Source: Methylococcaceae bacterium (GTDB lineage Bacteria; Pseudomonadota; Gammaproteobacteria; Methylococcales; Methylomonadaceae). From it: a stretch of 64,000 bases of DNA. Made by a program: the position numbers and the translations under genes. This document shows positions 9,089 through 19,528 of this stretch, in pieces. The stretch spans positions 1 to 64,000 of the forward strand of contig DAOUTG010000003.1 in assembly GCA_030626845.1 (NCBI GenBank). The letters are read 5' to 3'. Position 1 is the stretch's first letter. Each line of letters starts with the position of its first letter. Under the pieces are notes generated by a model. It was not told the origin of the DNA. It did no database searches and saw only the letters and a program-made list of their open reading frames with translations.

Positions 9089-10630
9089 ATGCAATTAAAC
9101 CCATCTGAAATAAGTGATCTGATAAAAGAAAAGATCGAAAATTTCGACCTGAGTGTAGAAGCGCATACGGAAGGTACGGTTGTCAGTGTGACAGACGGTA
9201 TCGTTAGAATCCATGGGCTATCGAAAGCAATGCAGGGCGAAATGCTGGAATTTCCTGGCAATACCTACGGTATGGCATTAAACCTTGAGCGTGACTCAGT
9301 GGGCGCTGTAATTTTAGGGGCTTACGAACACATTTCTGAAGGTGATACCGTTAAATGTACGGGTAATATCCTAGAAGTTCCCGTTGGTGAAGCCTTATTA
9401 GGACGTGTTGTTGATGCTTTAGGCCAACCTATTGACGGTAAAGGGGCAGTTAAAACGACTGAAACTTCTCCTGTTGAAAAAATTGCCCCAGGCGTTATTG
9501 CTCGTCAATCAGTCGACGAACCCGTACAAATTGGTTTAAAGTCGATTGATTCTATGATTCCTGTTGGACGTGGACAACGTGAGCTCATTATTGGTGACAG
9601 GCAAACAGGCAAAACAGCAATTGCCGTTGATGCGATTATTAATCAAAAAGGCACAGGCATAAAATGTATTTATGTCGCGATTGGTCAAAAACGCTCGTCT
9701 ATTGCCAACGTGGTTCGCAAGTTAGAAGAACATGATGCAATGGGTCATACGATCATTGTCGCTGCCTCTGCCTCTGAATCTGCCGCGTTACAATTTGTTG
9801 CGCCTTATACGGGTTGTTCTATGGGAGAATATTTTAGAGATAAAGGCGAGGACGCGCTGATTATTTATGATGATTTAACCAAACAAGCTTGGGCTTATCG
9901 TCAAATGTCCCTATTACTTCGCCGCCCACCAGGTCGTGAAGCTTATCCTGGTGATGTGTTCTATTTACATTCACGTTTATTAGAACGTTCTGCGCGTATT
10001 AATGCCAAAGAAGTTGAAAAATTAACCAACGGAAAAGTAAAAGGTAAAACAGGTTCATTAACCGCTTTACCTATTATTGAAACCCAAGCGGGTGATGTAT
10101 CAGCTTTCGTTCCAACCAACGTAATTTCAATTACGGATGGGCAAATTTTTTTAGAAACGGATTTATTTAACTCAGGTATTCGTCCTGCGGTAAATGCGGG
10201 TTTGTCTGTGTCACGAGTAGGCGGAGCTGCACAAACTAAGATTATTAAGAAATTAGGGGGCGGAATTCGACTGGATTTAGCCCAATATCGAGAACTTGCG
10301 GCATTTGCACAGTTTGCATCAGATTTAGATGAAAGCACACGTAAGCAAATTGAACGTGGTCAACGTGTGACGGAATTGATGAAACAAAATCAATATTCAC
10401 CGATGTCGGTTGCTCAAATGGCAGTTTCATTATTTGCTGCAAATGAAGGCTTTTTAGATGAACTTGATGTAAATAAAGTCCGTGATTTTGAAGCAGCGTT
10501 ACAAAATTACATGAGTAGCGATCAAGCTGAATTGATGAATAGTATCAATAGTACAGGTGATTTTAATGATGACATCAAACAAGGCTTACGTTCTGCGATT
10601 GAGAATTTCACTAAAACACATAGCTGGTAA
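9089..10630 (+). CDS. atpA: ATP synthase F1 subunit alpha
   Basis: The non-catalytic nucleotide-binding subunit of F1, 513 residues as in E. coli. Visible are the Walker A motif GDRQTGKT, the adjacent ELIIGDRQ, and the alpha signature [14 protein letters not shown] with the arginine finger region. The sequence is highly conserved with no interruption. Fifth F1F0 structural gene of the operon. Confidence 0.98.
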   Translation: MQLNPSEISDLIKEKIENFDLSVEAHTEGTVVSVTDGIVRIHGLSKAMQGEMLEFPGNTYGMALNLERDSVGAVILGAYEHISEGDTVKCTGNILEVPVGEALLGRVVDALGQPIDGKGAVKTTETSPVEKIAPGVIARQSVDEPVQIGLKSIDSMIPVGRGQRELIIGDRQTGKTAIAVDAIINQKGTGIKCIYVAIGQKRSSIANVVRKLEEHDAMGHTIIVAASASESAALQFVAPYTGCSMGEYFRDKGEDALIIYDDLTKQAWAYRQMSLLLRRPPGREAYPGDVFYLHSRLLERSARINAKEVEKLTNGKVKGKTGSLTALPIIETQAGDVSAFVPTNVISITDGQIFLETDLFNSGIRPAVNAGLSVSRVGGAAQTKIIKKLGGGIRLDLAQYRELAAFAQFASDLDESTRKQIERGQRVTELMKQNQYSPMSVAQMAVSLFAANEGFLDELDVNKVRDFEAALQNYMSSDQAELMNSINSTGDFNDDIKQGLRSAIENFTKTHSW

Positions 10631-10641
10631 AGGGTTGTCAA

Positions 10642-11508
10642 ATGGCTGTTGGTAGAGAAATACGCACTAAGATTAGCAGTATTAAAAATACGCAAAAAAT
10701 TACCCGTGCAATGGAAATGGTTGCTGCGAGTAAAATGCGTAAAACGCAAACTAAGATGCGTGCAACTCGTCCGTATGCAAAAAAAATTAGCCAGATTATT
10801 AAACATCTGGCTCATGCGAATCCAGAATACAAGCATTCTTATTTAGTTGAACGTGAAACTAAACGAATTGGCGTGATTGTTATTAGTTCTGATAGAGGGT
10901 TATGTGGTGGCTTAAACTCTAATTTATTTAGAAAAGTTATTAAGCAATTTAAACAATGGGACGAGACAGATATTGAAATTGATGTCTGCACTATTGGAAC
11001 TAAAGGCGCAGCTTTTGTAGGGCGATTAGAAGATTGTCAGTTATTGGGACAAGCTGCTAAATTAGGCGATAACCCCAATTTGAAAGATATTATTGGGGTA
11101 ATTAGAATCATGCTGGATAATTATGATTCCAAAACGATTGATGAGCTTTATGTCGTTAGTAATGTGTTTGTTAATACGATGACTCAAAACCCAGTGGTTG
11201 AAAAAGTTCTTCCGATCGTCGCCAGTGACATTGATGAAGAATTAAAAGGACATTGGGACTATATTTATGAACCTGATGCTAAAGAAGTGCTAGATAGCTT
11301 ATTGTCACGCTATATTGAATCGGTTGTTTACCAAGGGCTAGTTGAAAATAATGCTTGTGAGCAAGCTGCAAGAATGGTTGCCATGAAAAGTGCTTCTGAT
11401 AATGCAGGCAAACTCATTGATGAGTTACAACTGGTTTATAACAAAGCACGACAAGCCGCGATTACGCAAGAAATTTCGGAAATTGTTGCAGGAGCCGCAG
11501 CCGTTTAA
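10642..11508 (+). CDS. atpG: ATP synthase F1 subunit gamma
   Basis: The central rotor shaft, 288 residues. The N-terminal helix has [30 protein letters not shown] and the C-terminal helix has ...[19 protein letters not shown], the two halves of the coiled coil that turns inside alpha3beta3. [12 protein letters not shown] loop matches the family. It starts 11 bp after atpA. Confidence 0.97.
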   Translation: MAVGREIRTKISSIKNTQKITRAMEMVAASKMRKTQTKMRATRPYAKKISQIIKHLAHANPEYKHSYLVERETKRIGVIVISSDRGLCGGLNSNLFRKVIKQFKQWDETDIEIDVCTIGTKGAAFVGRLEDCQLLGQAAKLGDNPNLKDIIGVIRIMLDNYDSKTIDELYVVSNVFVNTMTQNPVVEKVLPIVASDIDEELKGHWDYIYEPDAKEVLDSLLSRYIESVVYQGLVENNACEQAARMVAMKSASDNAGKLIDELQLVYNKARQAAITQEISEIVAGAAAV

Positions 11509-11534
11509 ACGCGAATCACTTATGAAGAATTTAA

Positions 11535-12944
<1,410 letters not shown>

Positions 12945-12965
12945 TTTAACCTATAGGTAGATATG

Positions 12966-13388
12966 ATGACAATGACCATCCATGTTGATATTGTAAGTGT
13001 AGGACAAGAAGTGTTTTCAGGTCTTGCTGAAATGGTTTTTGTGCCTGCTGAATTAGGTGAATTAGGGATTGCGCCGCGTCACGCACCTTTAATTACGAAG
13101 TTAAAACCTGGAGAAGTTCGGGTTAAAATTAATGATAAAGATACGCAACCTTTTTATGTTTCTGGAGGAATGCTAGAAGTCCAACCTCATGTAGTGACTA
13201 TTTTAGCAGATGATGCTATTAGAGCGAAAGATATTGATGAAGCAGCCGCTTTAGATGCCAAAAAAAAAGCTAAAGAGGCTTTAGCAGACCAAACAGGAAC
13301 AATTAGTTATTCAACCGCCTCTGCTCAATTAGCTGAAGCAATGGAACAATTAAAATCTCTGGATAGATTAAGAAAACTTGGAAAATAA
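12966..13388 (+). CDS. atpC: ATP synthase F1 subunit epsilon
   Basis: A 140-residue rotor subunit with a beta-sandwich N-terminal domain (SVGQEVFSGLAEMVFVPAELGELGI, then RHAPLITKLKPGEVRV) and a helical C-terminal hairpin that can inhibit ATP hydrolysis. Two tandem ATG codons (12963, 12966) are possible. The second gives the usual M-x-M-T start. Last gene of the operon, followed by a strong terminator. Confidence 0.95.
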   Translation: MTMTIHVDIVSVGQEVFSGLAEMVFVPAELGELGIAPRHAPLITKLKPGEVRVKINDKDTQPFYVSGGMLEVQPHVVTILADDAIRAKDIDEAAALDAKKKAKEALADQTGTISYSTASAQLAEAMEQLKSLDRLRKLGK

Positions 13389-13414
13389 TTATTTTTAGTG
13401 CTTAATTATTTTGA

Positions 13415-13450
13415 AGCTCGATAGTGAACTTGTTACTATCGGGCTTTTTT
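13415..13450 (+). terminator. Intrinsic terminator of the atp operon
   Basis: An 11-bp stem (AGCTCGATAGT pairing with ACTATCGGGCT, one G-T pair) with a 9-base loop is followed by six T residues. It lies 27 bp after the atpC stop. Confidence 0.92.
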
Positions 13451-13463
13451 GTCATGTACAGAG
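13446..13463 (+). repeat. Solitary copy of the MITE terminal repeat
   Basis: TTTTTGTCATGTACAGAG is an exact 18-base match to the right terminal repeat of the MITE at 51298-51408. Here only one end is present, fused to the T-run of the atp terminator. No second copy of the repeat is visible in the next kilobase. It may be a remnant of the same element family. Confidence 0.6.
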
Positions 13464-13515
13464 AAAGAATTTAGACATGTTAAAAAAATTGTATTTATTA
13501 CTTACATAATTTTAA

Positions 13516-14460
13516 ATGACAACACTTTATTACAGTGATACTATATTTTTAAAACATGATACAGGTCTTGGTCATCCTGAAACTGCTGCTCGGTTAATAG
13601 CAATAGATAAAGCATTAGCCTTAGAAGAATTTACCCCCCTGCAACGTTTAAAAGCGCCACTACGCAATGATACACAAGAAAATATTCGCCTAATTCATAG
13701 CCAACAATTAATAGATAATCTTTTGATTAGCGTTCCACAACAAGATTATACAGCGTTAGGTGGTGGTGATACTATTTTATCTCCCTATTCTATAGAAGCT
13801 GCCTTTAGAGCGGTGGATTGTGTTTGTGATGCAGTTGATCAGGTTTTAACAAAACAAGCTGATAATGCTTTTTGTGCGACTCGTCCACCAGGACATCATG
13901 CAACCCCTTCTCAAGCAATGGGTTTTTGTCTTTTTAATAATATTGCTATTGCTACTGAATACGCACGTAAACATTATCAAATCAAAAAAGTCGCCATTAT
14001 TGATTTTGATGTTCATCATGGTAATGGTACACAGGCTGCTTTTAATAATAACTCAGAAGTGTTTTATGCTTCTAGTCATGAAATACCAGGTTTTCCTGGT
14101 ACAGGTCATCCACAGGATATAGGGATTGGTAATATTGTTAATATTCCTTTACATTCAGGAGAAACGGGCGATAGTATCCGTAAAAAATACCGTTCTATTA
14201 TTTTACCTGCTTTAAAGAATTTTCAACCTGAATTACTATTAATTTCGGCGGGGTTTGATGCACATAAAGATGACCCCTTAGCTTCAATTATGTTAGATGA
14301 ATATGATTATCAGTGGCTAACGGAAAATTTATTAACGATTGCTGAAACTTATTGCCAAGGACGACTTATTTCTATTTTAGAAGGGGGTTATAATCTAGAG
14401 GCTTTAGGTAAAAGTGTGGCTGTACATCTAAGATGTTTGTTAAAGCAGGGTAGCATTTAA
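13516..14460 (+). CDS. Histone deacetylase family protein
   Basis: A 314-residue zinc hydrolase of the HDAC/AcuC/acetylpolyamine amidohydrolase superfamily. Family motifs are visible: RPPGHHA with the paired catalytic histidines, FCLFNNIAIA, VAIIDFDVHHGNGTQ with the zinc aspartate and histidine, and SAGFDAHKDDPL with the second zinc aspartate. Bacterial members remove acetyl groups from small molecules or from lysine. The true substrate here cannot be read from sequence. Single gene, between the atp operon and slyD, with a hairpin downstream. Confidence 0.9.
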   Translation: MTTLYYSDTIFLKHDTGLGHPETAARLIAIDKALALEEFTPLQRLKAPLRNDTQENIRLIHSQQLIDNLLISVPQQDYTALGGGDTILSPYSIEAAFRAVDCVCDAVDQVLTKQADNAFCATRPPGHHATPSQAMGFCLFNNIAIATEYARKHYQIKKVAIIDFDVHHGNGTQAAFNNNSEVFYASSHEIPGFPGTGHPQDIGIGNIVNIPLHSGETGDSIRKKYRSIILPALKNFQPELLLISAGFDAHKDDPLASIMLDEYDYQWLTENLLTIAETYCQGRLISILEGGYNLEALGKSVAVHLRCLLKQGSI

Positions 14461-14513
14461 GTTAATATATTTTAGCTAAGATCACAGTTCTTAAGTAATT
14501 TATAAGAAGTGTG

Positions 14514-14546
14514 GGATTACAAAACATGTTTTGTATTCCATTTTTT
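14514..14546 (+). terminator. Near-perfect hairpin with T-run after the deacetylase gene
   Basis: The 26-base palindrome 14514-14539 (GGATTACAAAACATG with its reverse complement, one mismatch) is followed by ATTTTTT. It could terminate the upstream gene. Its core resembles the internal hairpin of the MITE near 51330, so a mobile origin is possible. Confidence 0.55.
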
Positions 14547-14785
14547 AGCATGAATTTTCAATAATATTATAAATAGTTTTAAGAAAACGGTACTAGTTTT
14601 ACATAAAAAAACCATAATAGTATTCATAGCATTCGCACGTTTCGTTATTATTACGCATTTAAAGTACATAACGAATGCTTTCTACAGCGTATGCAAAATT
14701 ATTAGAAGACGATTATCAGGAATAAAGACAAATGATAAAAAAATCTATATTATGTATAACTTTTAATAATTTTAAGGGTTTCTAA
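14547..14785. other. Non-coding gap before slyD
   Basis: An A/T-rich stretch of about 240 bases. I see no RNA gene or convincing promoter. A 16-codon frame from 14732 ends directly at the slyD start but has no recognisable product. Confidence 0.5.
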
Positions 14786-15268
14786 ATGCAAGTTGCAGAT
14801 AATTTAGTCATTTCTATTGATTACACATTAATAAATGATGATAACGAGGAATTGGATAGCTCTAAAGGTCAAGAACCTTTAGCTTATATACAGGGTGCTA
14901 ATAATATAGTGCAAGGTTTGGAAGAGGCGTTAACAGGTAAATCTGTCGGCGATTCATTTAATGTCACTATTGAACCTGAAAAAGCTTATGGTCTTTATCA
15001 TGAAGATATGAAGCAAGTAACTGATAAATCAATGTTTGAAGGCGTGGAAAACCTAGAAGTAGGTATGATGTTTAATGCCGATGTAAGCCATGGGACGGGC
15101 GTTGTCACGATTACTAAAATTGAAGGCGATCAAATTACAATAGATGGAAATCATCCCTTAGCAGGTGAAACCTTAACTTTTGATGTTAATATTGTTGATA
15201 TTCGTGAAGCGACAGCGGATGAATTGAAGAATGGACATATTCATAATAGTCGTTGTCAACACGATTAG
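14786..15268 (+). CDS. slyD: FKBP-type peptidyl-prolyl isomerase, SlyD-like
   Basis: A 160-residue protein that speeds prolyl isomerisation and acts as a chaperone. It has the FKBP start VISIDYTLINDD...LDSS, the YIQGANNIVQGLEEALTGKSVGD block, an inserted flap domain, and NHPLAGETLTFDVNIVDIREAT at the end of the catalytic domain. The tail is short with a few histidines and one cysteine (HIHNSRCQHD). The metal-binding tail of E. coli SlyD is therefore greatly reduced. The ribosome site is AAGGG. Confidence 0.88.
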   Translation: MQVADNLVISIDYTLINDDNEELDSSKGQEPLAYIQGANNIVQGLEEALTGKSVGDSFNVTIEPEKAYGLYHEDMKQVTDKSMFEGVENLEVGMMFNADVSHGTGVVTITKIEGDQITIDGNHPLAGETLTFDVNIVDIREATADELKNGHIHNSRCQHD

Positions 15269-15287
15269 TTTTAAAAAATATACTGCT

Positions 15288-15328
15288 GCTACTGCGTAGA
15301 ATGGGTTTAGCCCATCTTATGCAGTAGC
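15288..15328 (+). repeat. Long hairpin between slyD and the MfnE-like gene
   Basis: GCTACTGCGTAGAATGGG pairs with CCCATCTTATGCAGTAGC across a TTTAG loop: 18 positions with two G-T pairs and one mismatch. There is no T-run after it, so it looks more like a REP-type or mRNA-end hairpin than a classic terminator. Confidence 0.55.
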
Positions 15329-15338
15329 TGTCATTAGT

Positions 15339-15923
15339 ATGCCAATTCATAAAGAAACGAAAGTTATAAAGCTAGGAGGTAGCCTAGAACAATCTAGGCA
15401 ATTAATAGATTGTCTAAACTATATTGCTAATAATGTTAAAGATAATATTATTATCGTACCAGGGGGTGGCTTATTTGCAGATCATGTACGAAAATCACAA
15501 CAGCAATGGCAGTTTAATGATGTTATTGCTCATGAAATGGCAATTCTTGCAATGCAACAAATGGCATTGTTATTCCATAGTTTACAGCCTAATTTTCAAT
15601 GTTTAAACACAATTAAAGACATCCAGTCACAAATAAAAAAAAGTGCTAAAATTATTTGGTCACCTAAAATTAGTGAGTTAAATAAAGCAGGCATCCAAGC
15701 AAGTTGGGATGTTACCTCCGATAGTTTAGCTGCATGGCTTGCAATGCAATTGCAAGCAAATCAATTAAGTCTTATTAAAGCGACAAATGTATCTGATACT
15801 AATATTGCACAACTAATAAAACTAGGTATTATTGATAAGGAGTTTTCAAGTTTTATTGAAAATGTTTCTTTTAAAATTGAAATTATCAGTGCTGATAAAT
15901 TTTTTACTAGACTATCAAGCTGA
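15339..15923 (+). CDS. mfnE: MfnE-like amino acid kinase family protein
   Basis: A 194-residue member of the amino-acid-kinase fold: VIKLGGSL phosphate loop at the start, IIIVPGGGLFAD, and a SDSLAAWLA nucleotide-site segment near the C-terminus. This size and pattern match the proteins of methylotrophs homologous to archaeal MfnE, which phosphorylates 5-(aminomethyl)-3-furanmethanol phosphate on the way to methanofuran. Methylotrophs use a related cofactor in the tetrahydromethanopterin formaldehyde-oxidation route. Assignment to that role is inferred from family plus organism; the gene stands alone here. Confidence 0.7.
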   Translation: MPIHKETKVIKLGGSLEQSRQLIDCLNYIANNVKDNIIIVPGGGLFADHVRKSQQQWQFNDVIAHEMAILAMQQMALLFHSLQPNFQCLNTIKDIQSQIKKSAKIIWSPKISELNKAGIQASWDVTSDSLAAWLAMQLQANQLSLIKATNVSDTNIAQLIKLGIIDKEFSSFIENVSFKIEIISADKFFTRLSS

Positions 15924-16101
15924 GAATCATGTTGAGTTCATTTGTATAAAAAAGCTATTTAAGTTTACTCGCATTGACCCTAGTATCACTATTCTTAAGG
16001 AATCTATAAAAACATTGAGAGTACAAATGATCCCATCTTTATCATAAGTGAATAGATTCTTCTTGGTAAAACAAGGGAAACAACATACTATGATGAGGCA
16101 T

Positions 16102-16123
16102 CCCAAATCATTTTGATTTTGGG
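16102..16123 (+). repeat. Small inverted repeat upstream of the cupin gene
   Basis: CCCAAATCA and TGATTTTGGG form a stem with one bulged base, ending about 25 bases before the cupin start. It could be an operator or mRNA leader hairpin. Nothing else supports either. Confidence 0.3.
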
Positions 16124-16148
16124 CATAAATCTAAATTTCAGGAATAAC

Positions 16149-16499
16149 ATGAAAGAAATTACAGTTGATAGCAACCCAAGCGAAGCACTTTTAAAAAAAA
16201 TAGGTGTTGCTTACTGGCCAACATGGGAAAAAGAAGTCTCTGTATTCCCATGGGAATTTGTTACGACAGAAACAGCACTTATTTTAGAAGGTGAATGTAA
16301 AATGATACCTAAAAATGGCGGTCCGTCAACTACTTTCAAAGCGGGTGATTTAGTGGTATTTCCATTAGGCTACAAAGGTACTTGGGAAGTGAAAAAAGCA
16401 CTTAAAAAAAGCTATAAACACAACGATGGTAAAGTTGTCAAATGTATGTTTAATCGTTTGACCAGACTGTTAAATTTTACCAAATCATTGATGAAATAA
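16149..16499 (+). CDS. Cupin domain protein (DUF861-like)
   Basis: A 116-residue protein built almost entirely of one small cupin barrel: ALILEGECKMIPKNGG, then FKAGDLVVFPLGYKGTWEV, the second cupin motif. Similar proteins contain DUF861 and have no fixed function. The metal-binding histidines of classical cupins are mostly absent, so it may bind ligands rather than catalyse. The ATG at 16149 is chosen over one at 16113 because AGGA lies 5 bases before it. The C-terminal 25 residues are basic and not typical of the family. Confidence 0.75.
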   Translation: MKEITVDSNPSEALLKKIGVAYWPTWEKEVSVFPWEFVTTETALILEGECKMIPKNGGPSTTFKAGDLVVFPLGYKGTWEVKKALKKSYKHNDGKVVKCMFNRLTRLLNFTKSLMK

Positions 16500-16585
16500 A
16501 GTTTACTTCTATTATTTCCTGAATAATGGCTTCTGATATTTTTTGGCAAGTTCGTATTTTGAAAATGAGAAATAACTAAACTACT

Positions 16586-16628
16586 GGGGACATTGTAGAC
16601 TTAAATAAAAGGATAGTGTCCCCTTTTT
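16586..16628 (+). terminator. Putative terminator downstream of the cupin gene
   Basis: GGGGACA and TGTCCCC form a perfect 7-bp stem around a 24-base loop, followed by TTTTT. The loop is long for a terminator. The ends also look like remnants of an insertion sequence border, which I cannot confirm. Confidence 0.45.
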
Positions 16629-16833
16629 GTCTTATATTCTTTAAAGCATTGACATTTCAGTTTTTTAGGCTCTTTAGGACTTGAGGTGCAGTAAATAAAA
16701 ATCGCACTTCAGAGTGAGCAAAAACCTTTATTGCTGATGGAGGAGCCTATACTATACCTTAAAGAAAGTGTCCTGAACTAATGATTACTTTTTTATGATA
16801 TGCTCTGAATAGCTCTACTTATGTAAAATATTT
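16629..16833. other. Non-coding gap before rnpB
   Basis: About 200 bases with no credible gene. Two imperfect inverted repeats are visible: AGGCTC (near 16668) with GAGCCT (near 16742), and GAGGTGC with GCACTTC between them. They may be the remains of a small mobile element, but there is no terminal duplication to prove it. Confidence 0.3.
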
Positions 16834-16862
16834 TTTACCGCTCTATAAGAAAATGGTATAAT
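16834..16862 (+). promoter_or_regulatory. Sigma-70 promoter of rnpB
   Basis: TTTACC (16834-16839), a 17-base spacer and a perfect TATAAT (16857-16862) place the start within a few bases of the predicted mature 5' end of RNase P RNA at 16871. Confidence 0.75.
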
Positions 16863-16870
16863 TGTTACAA

Positions 16871-17231
16871 GAGTCGGTCGAACAGTCGCTGTTTTATTGT
16901 AATGATAGAAGAGAGGAAAGTCCGGGCTTCATAGGGTAGAGTGCCAGATAACGACTGGGAAGTGTGAGCTTACGGAAAGTGCTGAAGAAATTAAACCGCC
17001 CCTCACCTACAATCTTTGATTCTAGGTGAGAGGTAAGGGTGAGAAGGTGCGGTAAGAGCGCACCGCACAAATGGTAACAGGCGTGGCAAGGTAAACCCCA
17101 CTCGAAGCAAGATCAAATAGAGAAACATGGGTGTGACCCGCACCGTTTCTGGGTAGATTGCTTGAGCGACAAGGTGACTTGTCGCCTAGATGAATGGCTG
17201 TTTTAACAAAACCCGGCTTATAGACTGACTC
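16871..17231 (+). ncRNA. rnpB: RNase P RNA, bacterial class A
   Basis: The catalytic RNA that trims the 5' end of tRNA precursors, about 361 nt. It contains the invariant 5' block GAGGAAAGTCCGGGC (about 16912-16926) and the matching 3' block with GGCTTATAGACTGACTC. The ends pair: GAGTCGGTC at 16871 with GACTGACTC at 17223-17231. The internal P12-like stem, CCCCTCACCTAC with GTGAGAGGTAAGGG, is also visible. A run of six T at 17232 ends transcription. The convergent potassium channel gene ends 36 bp further on. Confidence 0.97.
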
Positions 17232-17267
17232 TTTTTTCCCCCTGCATTGCAAAATATTACCCGCGCA

Positions 17268-18998
17268 TTATCCCTTTCTTGATCGCCATTTATAAAGTTT
17301 CTGTGCAACCCAACTTCTCGGCATAAAAGTCCCTTTTTGGGTATAAAATAATTTATATTCATTATTAATCGTTGCATTAAATAAACATTGCGCTCGCTTT
17401 GTTCCACAAAAAAGTATTTGATCGCCTTCTTTGATTTTGTAATCATCTTTAGGTAATACCACAATTTTATCTTTTGATTTAATAACAAAAACAACCAACT
17501 CTAATAAATTATTTTTATTATCAGGATGCTTCAATAACCCCCCTAAAAATACATCTTGACCCTTATCAAGCCATTGAATAATAGCTTTACTATTTTCACG
17601 GGTAAAATTAATCGTTGTCAAATACGGAGTTTTATCACCAATAGTGGTTTTTAAACGTTCAATAACCCATTGCATTTCATCGGCTCGACCTTCTTTATTT
17701 TCTAACAAATAAAAGAAAAAAGGCTTTAATAAAGGCGCGATTAATAAAAATAATATTTTCCGGGCCGTCACTAAAGTTGGCTGCATGATTATATTAGTAT
17801 TGCCTGCCTCAAATGCAACTTCATTTTGATGACGGTTTTGCCTGACAATCGTAAATAAATTGGGGTTAAAATAACGTGCGTTTAATAAGATACCTAAATT
17901 ATGTCCATCATCATTTGTACCTGCTAATATACCGACAGCTTCCTCAATTTTTGCCTCGGCTAATGTTTTTGAAGTCGTACGCCCGACAATATAATGACTA
18001 GATTGCTTACTTTTACAGGCATTTGGGTCAATAATGGTCGTAGTCACCCCATATTTAGATAACACTCTATTGACCTCATACCCCATACGTCCATAACCAC
18101 AAATCACCCATTTTCCTAAAGGGGGATTAATATGATAATTAATACGCTCTTTCTTTTCCCGAACTAGCCAGCGGTTTAAAGCAAAAAAACCAGGATTGTG
18201 TATTGCTGCTGCTAATACTTTGGCAAAAGTTTTAAAAGGGTCAACAATATGAACTTCTCCGCCTAAATTAGCTAATGTATCTTCAACTACTTCAACTTTA
18301 GACATAGTAATAATACCAATATTAGGATTTAATACTCTAGCCGTTGTTGATATTTTTAAATTAACTTCTTCATCATTAGTAATCGCAACAATGGCTTTAC
18401 AGTTTTTTCGTGTAAGCCCTGCTTCCAATAAATGTTTAGGAACACTTGCATCTGCATAAAGCCCAAGCATTGGTACTTTATAGTTACGCAATTGTAAGGC
18501 TTTAATGCGTTCTGCATTTTCATCAATAATCACACATGCCCAGCCATAATCGCTTAAGCCTCTAGCTAACACACTACCTGTATCGCCAAAACCACAAAGA
18601 ATAAAATAAGGGGTTTGAATACGTCGTACATTACGTGAAAACTGCCATTCAGAAAGTGCGTGAATGAAAAAAGGATTTTGTAATAAATGCACAATAGCAC
18701 CAATCGCATAAATCCAAGTAATAACACTGGTATAAAGACAAATAATTGCCCACAAACGCTGGGCATTACTAAAAGGGTCTGGAATTTCACCAAAGCCTGT
18801 TGTAGTTGCAGTATAAGTTATAAAATAGAATGCATGAAAAATACTCATGGTTTCGGTTTTACCATTTTTTTCTATTCCTGGTATCAATGTCATTCCCAAA
18901 ATAGCAATCGAATAAACTAATAGTAATGCCATGATAGGACGACGCATATCACGCATAACAATAAAAGAAACTCGACTTAAATCAACGGGTGTTGCCAT
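17268..18998 (-). CDS. Potassium channel protein with two RCK (TrkA-N) domains
   Basis: A 576-residue inner-membrane protein. The N-terminal 120 residues have two membrane helices around a pore loop TYTATTTGFGE, a selectivity-filter pattern of the two-helix potassium channels (TxGFG). Two Rossmann-type RCK segments follow: FILCGFGDTGSVLARGL and WVICGYGRMGYEVNRVL, each with a glycine-rich nucleotide loop, followed by a TrkA-C-like region (IVVLPKDDYKIKEGDQILFCG). The two tandem RCK parts within one chain resemble the BK/GsuK organisation. It lies 26 bp after a small membrane protein gene on the same strand, probably in one operon. Confidence 0.88.
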   Translation of the reverse strand: MATPVDLSRVSFIVMRDMRRPIMALLLVYSIAILGMTLIPGIEKNGKTETMSIFHAFYFITYTATTTGFGEIPDPFSNAQRLWAIICLYTSVITWIYAIGAIVHLLQNPFFIHALSEWQFSRNVRRIQTPYFILCGFGDTGSVLARGLSDYGWACVIIDENAERIKALQLRNYKVPMLGLYADASVPKHLLEAGLTRKNCKAIVAITNDEEVNLKISTTARVLNPNIGIITMSKVEVVEDTLANLGGEVHIVDPFKTFAKVLAAAIHNPGFFALNRWLVREKKERINYHINPPLGKWVICGYGRMGYEVNRVLSKYGVTTTIIDPNACKSKQSSHYIVGRTTSKTLAEAKIEEAVGILAGTNDDGHNLGILLNARYFNPNLFTIVRQNRHQNEVAFEAGNTNIIMQPTLVTARKILFLLIAPLLKPFFFYLLENKEGRADEMQWVIERLKTTIGDKTPYLTTINFTRENSKAIIQWLDKGQDVFLGGLLKHPDNKNNLLELVVFVIKSKDKIVVLPKDDYKIKEGDQILFCGTKRAQCLFNATINNEYKLFYTQKGTFMPRSWVAQKLYKWRSRKG

Positions 18999-19024
18999 TT
19001 TATAATTCCTAAAATAACTTAAAT

Positions 19025-19408
19025 TTATAATCGTGACATTAATGTTTCACTTACCAAAATAACAGTAGAAATAATATTAGCTAGTAATGCACCTCCTGCC
19101 AGTGAAACAATACTTATCATATCGTCAGAAAGAACGCCTGTCCCAAGAATATGAGTCGCATAAACCCAATACATTGCAGCCATAATTAACTGCAAGTCTG
19201 CAACCAAACTTGTTGCTAATAATAAAGCTCCAATTTGAGAGCGATCACCTAATTTTAAAATGGTTGCAATTAAATTAACGACAATAACCGCAAATAATTC
19301 CATGACATTGTGATGTTTAGTATTCTCCATTTCCCCTAAAAAAAAACCAAAATTGAGGGTAAGTGCAAACACAATAAAAAAACCAAAAATAACTTTTTCA
19401 AGATTCAT
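19025..19408 (-). CDS. Small conserved membrane protein (resembles DUF6394)
   Basis: A 127-residue protein with about four membrane helices. The ATG at 19408 is chosen over 19453 because GGAG lies a few bases upstream on the minus strand and it gives a clean membrane start (MNLEKVIFGFFIVFALTLNFGFFLGE). It contains LKLGDRSQIGALLLATSLVADLQL, a pattern I associate with DUF6394 proteins encoded next to TrkA-type potassium channels. Probably an accessory subunit of the downstream channel, from context only. Confidence 0.6.
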   Translation of the reverse strand: MNLEKVIFGFFIVFALTLNFGFFLGEMENTKHHNVMELFAVIVVNLIATILKLGDRSQIGALLLATSLVADLQLIMAAMYWVYATHILGTGVLSDDMISIVSLAGGALLANIISTVILVSETLMSRL

Positions 19409-19528
19409 ATTTTTCTCCGCCACCAATGGCAAGCAGTATGTTTTAAGAGACACATTTTAAGCTAACGATTTTAATTAAAATGTAAACAAGGTAAAATTAA
19501 ACACTCTTTAATGAATTTTTAAAAATTG

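Noticed and set aside
14732-14785. A 16-codon frame ending at the slyD start
   Set aside because: No ribosome site or recognisable content; probably chance.
15924-16047. Possible extra coding stretch after the MfnE-like gene
   Set aside because: It is a tail of a frame that mostly overlaps the MfnE-like gene in the wrong frame, and I could not link it to any family.
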